From: an uncultured Clostridia bacterium
Lineage (GTDB): Bacteria; Bacillota; Clostridia; Christensenellales; UBA1242
Direction of reading: 5' to 3'
Assembly (NCBI GenBank): GCA_947624105.1
Contig: CANQIX010000007.1
Location: forward strand, 1-41,720
Length of the DNA stretch: 41,720 nt
The notes under the pieces are model-generated. The model was not told the origin of the DNA and made no database searches. It worked only from the letters and a program-made list of their open reading frames with translations. Position 1 is the first letter of the stretch, and each line of letters starts with the position of its first letter. Shown here one piece after another: positions 19,901 through 31,900 of this stretch. The position numbers and the translations under genes were made by a program.

Positions 19901-22900
19901 CCATAGTTTGTTCCTTTGCCAGATTCAGTGCCTCTATACTTAACTAGTTTTGCAACACCCTCCCCATAGTTGATACTTTCATCTACATCAGTTGCTGTAT
20001 AAGAATCGAAGACTCTCCATTCTCCGGTATTGCCAATTGTCATATTATACGTAAATGCATTCAATTTTACTGAAGCGTATGCCTTCATTCTTCCCATTGC
20101 AAAAGAGTTGATTATATCAGCATAATATCCTGGTTGAGTATTTGTGCCAATAAATGATGATACATACCCACATTCATTCGACTCAGTATTTTGTTTAACC
20201 GCTCTGTATATTATATCAAGGTCTGTGTAGCAATTTGAAACAAGCCCTTGATACATTCTTCCAATAAGGCCTCCAATATCTACGTGTGCCGTTCCTCCTA
20301 TTGAGATATTTCCTATAGCCCCAGATGCATAGAGTATATCAGTAGAATATCTGCCTAAAGAATTAGACACGCCACCAAATGTATTTAAAATACCAAATAT
20401 CTTGTTATTTCCAGATCCGTCCATTATATCAAGATCTATATTGACATTAAACAATAGCCCGGAAAGGACATTGATAGTATATTCATAGCCATTTCCGTCG
20501 ACAGAAGAGATGCTGCCACCAAAGTTTTTAATAAGCCCAAATTGGTCGCCATCATCAGCCGTATATCCATTTTCTCCAGTTCTCTCGTCGTCAACGTATG
20601 TAATAGTTCTACCATTTCCAACAATGACAATATTGTTTAAAACGTTCCTCCAATCTCCGTTTGCTTCAACTGCAAATCTGTCTAACTTTAAGTCGCCGGC
20701 AATATAATACCACTTAATGTCAGTTCCGCTTCCGTTTGTGAAAGTGCTGCTTGAATCACTAAGCCCCAAAGCATCTATTGTGGCTTTTCCCTTTCCAGTT
20801 GTGTTGTTATACGACACATTTGTAAGTTTTACTGGATTAAGTTTTGGCACTACTGAAACTTCAATTCTTCCGTTAAGTGCACTAACAAGTTCATCAACAA
20901 TATTCGTGGACGAAGAGCCTAAAGCATAAGCGCTAGGAGAATATCCATAGAAGGCATTGCCACTCTCTAATGTTCCATAAGGAAGATCCTTATTTTGATT
21001 TACGTCTTCATTTGTATAATTTCCTTCTTGGCCTTCCTCTGTGTTATATGGCAATGTGTGTAGCGCTGGTTGATTAGCTAGGTTTACACCTGAAGAATAC
21101 TTGTTTTGGCTATAATCAAGTGCTTCATAGTTATTTCCAACAATAGCATTAACCCTGTAATTTACAGTCTTACTATTTGACACCAATGTTTCTGTAACCA
21201 TATCGTTAAATGACGTCATAAGCGTTATACAATCAATTACAGCCAATCTATTAGATCCGCCCGAGGTGCTTTCTACTGCTTGGCTAGTAATAACACTTCC
21301 AACAATACCACCATAATAGTAGGTTTCAAGCAATGTTTCATGGTTGTAGTATACATATACATTTCCATAAGTATAGCAACCGGAAATTGTATTACCACCT
21401 AGGGTTGGTTCATCTATTTGCCCAGCGATACCACCAACGATCAATTTTTGTTTTTGACTATCGTTATATTCAGTAAATACACGCAGATTTCCGCCATATA
21501 TATCATTAGTCATACTAAATCTTGAAGATACTTGTGCTAGCCCAATAGTTCCGCCAAAGTATATATCGTCTGCTCCTACAACGACATCGCCGTTATACAA
21601 GAAGTTTGAAACAATAATTGATGATTTTTCAGTAAATCCTCCAATAAAGCCGCCAATATTTGCATTGCCACCCGTGCGACCAACATAAGAGAATATGTTC
21701 ATTGAAGCATCTACATACAGACTAGACTCAATAGTTGCAACAGCAGAAACAAGTCCAATTGCGCCAATTGCAGCGGTTGGGGTTCCGTTGTCTTTATAAG
21801 TTGAATCTTCATCTTTAGTTCTGTAGAATAGCATATCTCCCGTCAAAATTGACTTCTTAGAGTTGTTTTCGCTGGTAGCCGTAATTCTTGCTGTATTCTC
21901 ACCAAAAATCCAACCTGCATATACTTGCTTTTTGTATACGAATGAATATTTAACACCATTTTCAATCGCAGCCGATTCGTTTGCATCACCTACGCTTGGT
22001 GTTTCACTCCAATTTTTCATATAGTTGTTGTTGAATATACTGTTATAAATATCAGTATTTGTCGCGTCGTGTTGATATGCACTTGATTCTGATGCATAAC
22101 TTCCAACAACAGACAAATCTACTTTAAAGTTCAAGGTTGCATTAAAGGCAATCTTGTTTACACCAGCAATACCACCAATATGAGCAGTTTCAACAGTGAT
22201 ATTGTTTGGTTGATAGATCTTCCCTGTGAATGAAATCAAATCCAAATTGCCGTTTGCAAATGTGCTAGATCCACTACCTGATGCAGAACTATCCATTGCA
22301 CCAGCAATAAGGCCGATGTATGCATTCTTGACATTTATATGTTGATAGATATTTAAGTTTCTAACATATTCAATTTCTGGCCCGCCGACAATTGAAGTTG
22401 TAAGAAGGGCAAAGTGCTTGGTATATCCAAAGTATCCGCCAAGGTATAGATCATCTATAACTTCAGAAGCATCACTCACACCATTGCCTTTTTGAATAAT
22501 AATCTTTGTGTTATCAAAACCTTTGTTAAGAGAGCCGATATTTACCATTACATTTGCTAAATCTGGGTCATTTTTATTATAACCAACATATCCGGCAACA
22601 ATTCCAAAGTATAATGTAGGACAAGTTAACCCCTCTAAATCTACAGTAAATGTAATTGTTTTTGGGTGTCCATCAGAGCCACTTGCCAAACTTGTGATAC
22701 CAGTTTCGCCAACTTCAACATCACTATATCTTGACTCTAGCAATACTCTTCCAGCGTTTAATCCAAAGGACAATGAAGCGTAAGATGTGATATTTTGTCC
22801 TCTTGCAAAGATAACTTCCATTCCTTCGTCAAAGTAGTATTGCATACCTGCAAAACTACTATCCAAAGCGGTTGGAGCAATCATTCCGGCATATCCTTGT

Positions 22901-25900
22901 CTGGTTTCATCATTTCCACCATCATCAATTGGGTGTAAGTAGAGTTTGTTTGCATCTTCAGCCCCTGTAACCACTTTCCTTATATAGATGTTTAAGTTAG
23001 TAAATTCAGAGTTATTTGCCGAACCGCTTACAAGTATCGAGGATTCACTGCCGGTAGCAGTATAACTGCCTGGGTTTGGAACGAAATAGATATTAAGCGA
23101 AGAAATAGAGAACTCGCTTTGACTGAAGATAGGTCTTGCTATCAAAATACCTACATTTTCGTTGAGTCTGCCACCATATTCAACCGTTGCCTGAACAACG
23201 CCTTCTTCTCTATCCTTTGAATATGCCTCATAAGACATAAACTTACCGAAGAAGTTTGAAATTGCAGAAATTGTTTGCAAATTAACGTCTGTGTGAATTG
23301 AGTTTTTGTCATTTACATCTGTTCTTCCACGAACAACAACCGTAATAAATGGGTTGTTTTGAATTGCACGCAACATACCATTTATACTTTCAGTTGTTGC
23401 ATCAAGATAGTAAACACTAAGTTGTGGAACGAGCATAATTTCTGGGAATACCATTGTTTCAAGGTGCTCCCAAACATCTGGATCCCAATCCATCATTAAG
23501 AATTTGTCATACATACCAGAGTATGCATTTGTTCTATCTGTGTAGTTTGGAAGAGTTTGAATATCAAATGTCAATCCCTCTATTTCAAGATTTTTATCTT
23601 GATTGCCACCTTGAATTTCAACTTTTGCCATAAAGGAAGTTCTATTGTCGCCCGTTTCATCGGTTCTGTAAACAGATTTAAGCATATCAACTGCAACGCC
23701 GACACTTGACTTTCCAACGCTCGCGGCCGTGTCAGATATAACTTCCGCTATACGATTCTCTTCTCCTGTGATATAAAGTCTTGGTGTTGAACCAAGTTTG
23801 TTGTTGCGAACAATTCCAACAATTGCCGAAGTGTTGTCCAATGCCGTTTTATCTAATGAAATATCAAAATATGGAACGCTGTTTACAAGATCAAGCACAA
23901 GGCCAGTGCTTTCTTTCATTCCACCAACAACACCTCCAACATAGGAGTTGCCTGTTGCTGTAACGATTGAAGAACTTGTGTATGCTTTATCGTGATATGA
24001 TGCAAGCACACCGCTGTAGTATACCTCGCCTATGTAGTAAGAAACAGAAGGCATTGATTCGATGTATGTTGCATAGTATGAATAATCTTCCGAAGAGTCA
24101 ATTGCGCCAACAATACCACCTATCTGTTTAGTTCTGCTGTTGTAATAGGTATCACCATTAGGGAATATTTCGTTTGAAACAACGTTAAGTTTGCTATAAC
24201 TATCTCTTATGTATCCGCTTCCTGCATAACCAACAAGTCCGCCGATATATAGAGGGTTGTTAAGTCTTACACCTAGGTAAGTTGTGTCGTTTTGTGTATA
24301 TGAGAAGATACTTGTTTGTCCAACGCTTCCGCCTGTTGCCGAAGCGCCACTAATCATATTATCTTCGATTTGAGATTGAATCTCTCTGCCGTATTGTGCA
24401 TACGATGCATAGATACCACCATAACTTTCTCCGACAAGTCCGCCGGCATACAAGTTGATTGCTGTGATGTAAGATTTATCATTGTCATCGGTAGTTCCAA
24501 TTTCAACTCCAACATCATAGATCATCGTGTTTTCGCCGATATATCCAAATGCACCACCTGCAACTTCGGCATAAACTTTAACTGACGAGAGAACTCTTAT
24601 TGTAACGATGTCGTAGTTTACAATTGTATATCCGCTTGAATATTTAACAAATTCGCTATCTCTTTCGTCATATACATCCACATATCCAACAACGCCACCT
24701 GCATAAGACATATTTCCGGCGATTGTTGTGATTGATGCGCGGTCTTTAACTGCCGTTCTTATTCTTGCTGCATTATCTTTTGAGTTCAAATCCTCTTCTG
24801 TTGCATCACGGTTTGTATAATAAGCGGTTTGAACATCGATGTCTGTAATTGTGATATCGCTAAGTTTAGAGTCGCCAATAAGAGCTCCAACAAGTCCACC
24901 AACGATGTTTTGACCTTGAATAGACACTGCCGATTCGATAAGTTCGGAATCGTCTGATTGTGTTTCTAATGGAGAGATTGAAATTGCAACCAAAGTAGAG
25001 TCGATAGCAGAACCAGCGATAAGTCCAACCATATTAGCCGAACTGTTACGAACGCCGGCAACCACAAGATCCAAACTCATAATTGTTCCGCCATCAAGTT
25101 GTGCAAACATACCATAGTTTTCGGTGGCGGTGTTATCACCAAGTTCGATATTTTCGATTGTAAATCCGTTACCATCGATAGTTCCAGAGAACTTCTTTGT
25201 TGTTGTAGTAAGAAGATAGTCATTTTCGCCAACATTTTGTGTCTCTGAAGTCTTCTTAATAAGAATTTCGCTAAAATCAATGTCTTTTACAAATCTATAA
25301 TATCCATATACTTCGTTTTGTGTGTAGAATTGTTTGTAAGAAGAAATCTCATAATTTTCTTTAGATTCTCCCATTGCTTTTGCAAAGTCAACTGCATTTC
25401 TAATGATAATTGGGTTGTTTTCAGAGCCATATCTAAAGTCTGGCATTCTTCCCGTTGTGTAATCTTTAAGTGTTGTTGTGTAAGTGTATACATACGCCTC
25501 ATCACTTGTGTATCTTATCGTTCTGTGCGAGAACGCAACATCGTCAGCACTTGCAAGTGAAACAAAGTCATCATCGATATACCAAATTCCATCAACAAGT
25601 CCATTCTCGCTTACAAAACTAAATCTGTAGAATGTTTCTTGCTCGTTTACATCGGTTATTGCATAAGCGCCAACACGATATCCTGACTGAGCGGTGTTAT
25701 CAACACGTTCTGTGCTGTAATAGTATGAATATTCAATACCACCGGCATCATTATCGTTTAGCACGCTATCTCCCGATACGCTAACTCCAATGAAACTCAT
25801 TTCGTCAATGCTCTTATTTGTCATTTCTACGGCAGAATAGCAGAGGTTGATTTCTCCAGAGTCGCCGTTGTGGTAAACAAATCCGGCAGCCAACGAACTT

Positions 25901-28900
25901 CTGTTTGTTTCTATTTCAAGAGCGATATTTACGTAAGAATTCTTAATTTGGCCGTTGTTATAGTATACAAACCCACCAACATACCCAGAGGCTTGTATCT
26001 TTGTTATATTGCGGTAGAATACTCCGCCAGAAGTTTCTGGTTTTCTACCTGCTGTATATGATGTTTGAATGCTTCCGCTGTTGCTGTTTACAAATCCAGC
26101 AGTTTGAGAAGCGGTTGAATCCATTTCGTTGTAAATTGAAACGTCTGATGCATACGATGCAGCGATTGCGCTGGTGTTATCGTAAACGAATCCAGAAACA
26201 ACGCCCTGTCCACAAATTGTAAAGGTTGGAAGTGCGGTGTCAAATTTATAGTCTTCGTTGTCGATAGTTGCCATTCTTGCAACACTTGCTCCACCAACAC
26301 GGCTGTTTGTGATGTATCCTTCGTTCGTGTTAACAAATCCGGCTACATTAAAGATAGTTAAGTCGGAGTAAGCAGTTGAATCAAGTTTTACTGGAGCAAA
26401 TCCATCACCTGTAACATACTTAACAACTAAACCTACATCTCCCACAATATTGCTTGAGCCTGGAATTTGTGAGTTATAAAATGCAACAACGTGGCTGTTG
26501 TAGATAATACCTTTGTTTGTGTTTGCAAAACCTGCTATCTCTACGCCGGCAGAGTAGGTATTTACATTTGCGGTTATCTGCCCTGCGTTGTAAACGTTTA
26601 CGATAACGTTCTTAATAAGGGTATTTTCTGCTACTTCGCTAAACAGTGCCAAATGCAAACTGTTAGTTTCTGGCATAGCAAAACTATTGATATAAATTAC
26701 ATATCCATTTCCGTCAAGGCTTGCAAACAAGTCTGTTGCTCTTGGTGTGTAATTATTCAAAACGATGTCGTTCATCAAGATGTAGTTTTCTGCTTGTCCT
26801 GCAACTTGTCCTGGACTTTCAACGCCATCGAGGTATCTTAAGAATTGGTCTGCATTGTAGATTGGGAATGGAACTTCCTCATCGGTGTATACTTCAACCA
26901 CAATAGCAAAGTCATAATTATATCTAAACACAACTTCTCCAACGACAACCGTTGTAACAAGTCTTAAATAAACTGCTCCTTGCGATAGACCACTTACCTT
27001 GATTCCATCGCCATCGATTTTTTCAAATTCAACATATTGATTTTCTGTGAATCTGTCTGTAACAGCACTGTGAACCGAACTAAATGAACCATCTCTATTG
27101 ATGTAATATAAGCGGTCTTCCATCTCAATTTCGGTATATGTGCCTGTGTAAATGTCGTAGTTATAGTTGATGTAATATGGATAGCCATCTGCCATATACG
27201 TTCCATTATCTAAGAATTTGTTTCTTTCGTTCATAAGGGCATCAACAACTTCTTGTTCATTTGATGAGTAATTGTATTGTTCTGGGTTAAATTTATATTC
27301 AAATGTCAAATTAGATGCATCTGTGCCAATGTATGTGTAATAAACATCGAAAACGCCCGTTCTGTTGCCGGTGATATCTCCAATTGTGTTGTCTTGGATT
27401 GTATTTCCGGTATCTCTTAATCTTGTTGCATTGCCATCGATTGCAAAGTCAACAAGGAAGATTGATGCGCTTGTTATTATTTGAGGTTCTCTAACTCCGT
27501 TTACAACTCTGCTGATGCTGATGTTTATCTTAAATTCTCCGCATCTAGTGCCATCGGCAAGAGTAGCCCCAAAGCCTGCTGAGAGTCTTGCAGAAATTAT
27601 TGTTGCGCCTATTTCCTCAGTTTCTGATACGATGTCAAATCTTACTCCGTTTACATTTTCAACATTTATATCTTCAAAAGTTTGTCCTTCAAGAAGAGTG
27701 ATTGTTACATCTACCGAGCCGCCCTTAGGAAGAACAGCAGTTGTGCCATCTCCAATCTTGATTGTTGCAGAATTGAAGTAAGTTACTGCATAACTATATT
27801 GAGAAATCTTAACCACTCCACTTTCATCATAGAAGTTGAAAGTTAAAGCAACAGAGCCAACGCCAACAAAGTCAGATGATATATACAATCTAAAGTAATA
27901 TAATCCATTTACTAGATCATTTTGTGATGGAATAACTGTCAAAACTCTTGTTGAAGCATCGTAAGATGTCGTTGCAGAACTTGCATAGTATCCATAAACG
28001 CTGTCAAGCATCACTCTTGAAAGCATTGCAGAACCACCACCTGTTACTTCGGCAGCAACTGTGAAGTGTGTGATGTGAGAATATCGTTTGTCAAGTTCAA
28101 CCGACATAATTGCGTCTGAACCCGGGGTAAGAGTTGTTGCGATTGATTCGTCAGCAGCATAATACCAGATTGCGTTGTGGCGCATTCTCGATGTGATGAG
28201 GTAAGAGTTAACGATAACATCATCGATGCTTTGCTTATCAACCGAAACAACAACTTCAGCCTTGTGCACTGGATTTGATTTTGCTGCTATATTCAATGTG
28301 ATATCATAAACCTTTTCAACTCTGTGCAGATATTCATTGATAACACCAACTGTTACCAAAAATTCATCTATTGTGTTAGTTCTTCCTACCTTTGTCCAGT
28401 TTACATAGATTCCTATATTTTCATCTAAAACAACTGTTCCACTTTGAGTTCCGTTTAAAGTCGATGTGGTCAAAGAGTATGCTCTGTCGTTATAAGTGAT
28501 TGAAATATCAAGATCTTCATCTGCGGCATCTGTGTCAACATAAACGTGGAATTGTGCCCTTTCTGATGGAACAAGTGATACACCACCACTTACGTCGGTG
28601 TAAAGATTGTTTGCCCCATTATATGTCGATATTAAGAAAACTCTGGTAAGTTTTTGCAAAATCAAGTTGTTAAGGTTCTTATATGCAACATCTGCGCCTT
28701 CATTTGTTGCAGCCTTTTTAAGTTCAACAACCTCTGCGGTGATTGTTGCCTCGATATTTGATGGAGTTGCCTCTTTTGCAATTATCGTTGTGGTATTTCC
28801 AATCAAAGAGGTTTCAATATATTGCTTATATGCATCTTTCTTTTCAACTGCAGGCATATTAAACGTTGCGCCAAATACATATTCGTTGCTAATAAGTTTA

Positions 28901-31900
28901 TATTCCGTTCCTGCAAGATATACACTGCCGTTGTCAACCACGAATGTTACTCTTTCTTGGTTGTTGCTTCCAGTCTGGATTCTAAGCACTTGAGTTGTTT
29001 GAAGTTCAAGCCCGCTTTGTGTTACCGCAACAAGGTCAGGCATAGAGTATACAACCATCAAGTTGTAATTTTCTGATTTTGTGAAGTCAATTCTGCTGTA
29101 AATGGTAAGTGTTACAAAGAAGGCATCTCCGCCCTTTCTATAAGTAACCCCACTTGCAGTAATAGAGTTTGTTGTAAAGTCGATGTATGCCATATTGCTT
29201 GATGCAACAAGCACACTTCTAACGTTTTGTATACTTGGGAACAAATCCCTTACAGCAATGCTGTTAAGTGCGCGAAGTTCGGCAGTTTCTCTGTCGTTTA
29301 AGATTGAAGTTGTGTCGTAGTAGAACATAACTGCATTCTTTCCGCTTTCGTCCGTCATAAGTTTGCCGTCAATATCTCTCATCTTTTGCGATGTAACATC
29401 GACATTTTCTGTTTGGCGAACATCTCTTAAATATGAGAAGCCAAAGTTTACAGATTCGTCAAATCCATTATCATTTCTATCCATCCAGTTGCTTGGCATA
29501 TTCGCTGTGTTTGTTTGATATCTTTCTTCGTTTACATTTTGATTCTCTGGCACGCCATTATAGCCATTTCCTGCCGTATAGAACTTAAATACAGGGTTAA
29601 CAGAAGTTCCGCTGGCACTATCTTGACGATCTTCAAGGTATGTGATATACGATTCAGATATCAATGCATCGCCCGTTCCAATAGTTAAGTTATATCTGCC
29701 CATATATCCAAATGAGTTTCTAATAGTTGCGCAAGATGCTACGCCTCTTCCAATGAACACACCAATTTGTCCGCTTGTTTCAACAATTGGAAGTTCGCCC
29801 TCTTCATAATTTTCTAAGCTAAACGCGTAGACATAAGAAGAATCGATAATATCGTTTGCGTCGGTAGAATCTCCAACAAGTCCACCAATATCGCCACCGA
29901 TAAGTTTGTTGCTAATCTTTCCAGTTTTTGTTTGATAGGTATAGAATTCAACACCGCAGCCAATTACACTTCCGTGTTGCGATTCATCACAGTTTTTGCC
30001 GACAAGTCCGCCTGCAACAGCAGATCCAGCATTAACTTGTGCGCCATAGTTGAAGCAACCGCGAACTGTTCCTCTGTTTATACCAACAATTGAGCCAACA
30101 TAGCCGCCTCTACCTATTATTTCGCTGTATGTGTAACGTCCATCTTTATAGCGAACATCAACAATAACATTTTCAACCGTTCCAGAGTTTACTGTGGCAA
30201 CAAAACCATCGCCACCAACTCGCCCAACAAGAGTCAAATCTTTGATAGTTCCGGTCAAGGTGTCAACAAGAGGATTGCACAAATCTTCTGGCTTATTGCT
30301 TTCCTCATTTCCTGCAAAAGTGATTGTTATATCTGGAGTATTTCCAAAAATCATACCCGAGAACTCTACACCATCGTTTTCCCAATCTGTAAGGGTGATG
30401 TCGTTCATAACGCGGTAATAGAGGTATGGTTTTTCAACTGCGTTTTTAAGGTCGTCTTGAGAGTATACTCTAATTGCGGTCGCTTCAGTAGTTCCGTCCG
30501 CGATAACAAGAGGAATCTTCAGTATGATATCTCTGTAGTATACCCTTTCGTTTCTGTTGTTCAAGAAGTAATTTGCAACAGTGTCAGTTCCATTGACAAG
30601 GTCGTTATACCAATCGTTTATTCTGTTTAGTTCAAGGTATTCTGCCTGTTTTGAAATTCCATATTCTTCTGTGCTTGAAAGTGGATAGTAAACAACGCTT
30701 GGAGTTCCGTCGTTTTGTCTTATCATATCTTCTGGAAGAAGGTAAATATATCCATACGCGCCAAGGTCAGTGTTGATTGTTATGCTGATGTTTTGTCCGC
30801 TTGCCTGTCCTCTATCCGAAGTGAGGTCATACATATCTACGATATTGTAAGAAGAATCTTTTGATGAAAGCAGTGATGCAATTGGATACAAACTATAGTT
30901 TCTTGCGGTTGCTGGCTCTACTGCCGCTTGCAAGATGTAAGAATTTTCGTTTGATGTTAGATCAATGTAAATTTCGCCATCTACCGTTTGATTTTTCCAA
31001 ATAACCCTTTCAACTCTGTCTGCCTGCAAAATAGTTAAATCAATGTTAGCAGATTTTACGCTGTTCTTAAATTCGTATCTAACCGAAACGCTCTCTTGCA
31101 CTCTTGAGAGTTGTTGTGTTGACATAGCAACGATTCTAAATGTCATCAGTTTTCCGCTGATTCTTATATTTCTAACTTCGACAAAGTCGTTATAAACTCT
31201 CTCGATGTTTCTAGAATTGCCCTCAGAATCAGTTACAACAAGAGGAACACTTGCATAAGTGTTTGTGTTGCCGTCATATCTAACACCGTTTGTAAGAGAG
31301 ATTGTAAACAAAGATCTGTCGGTGTAAGTTGGGATATTTTCGTCTGTTCTTAGTTGAATTGTTACATCAACATAAGAGAGTGATTCGTCTTGATAACTTA
31401 CACTTTCAAAGGAATACATATTATCTCTTGTGTCAACGTTAGAATCTAAAGATGTTACTGGATAGAAACTTTCAAGTCTAAAGAATCTTATCATTGTAAC
31501 GCTTTCGTGCTTATCGTTGTAACCATCAGCAAGCACTGCAACATAGATTGTATATTCTAAGTTTGAAAGCGACAAAAGGCTCGTTTCGTCGAAGAATCTA
31601 AAGTATGAATTGCTGCCCGCCTTAAACATATCAAGATATCTTGGGCAGAACAATTGATTTTCTACTTTACCTACCATCGAAAGACTTCTAAACCACGCCA
31701 AGTATTTTTGATATTGTTCAGGTTGCAAATCTTCAAAGTTTTGAGGAAGTTCAAGGTCGTCGATATTGATAGCAGCATATTGCCCATATAGAGCCTTCAT
31801 ATCGAGAAACATAAATTGATATCCGTTTGGAATCGAGTCAGTTTTAATAAGAGATGCATTGTTAAAGTTCAAAGCGAGGTTGATGTTTGTTCCTGCTGTC

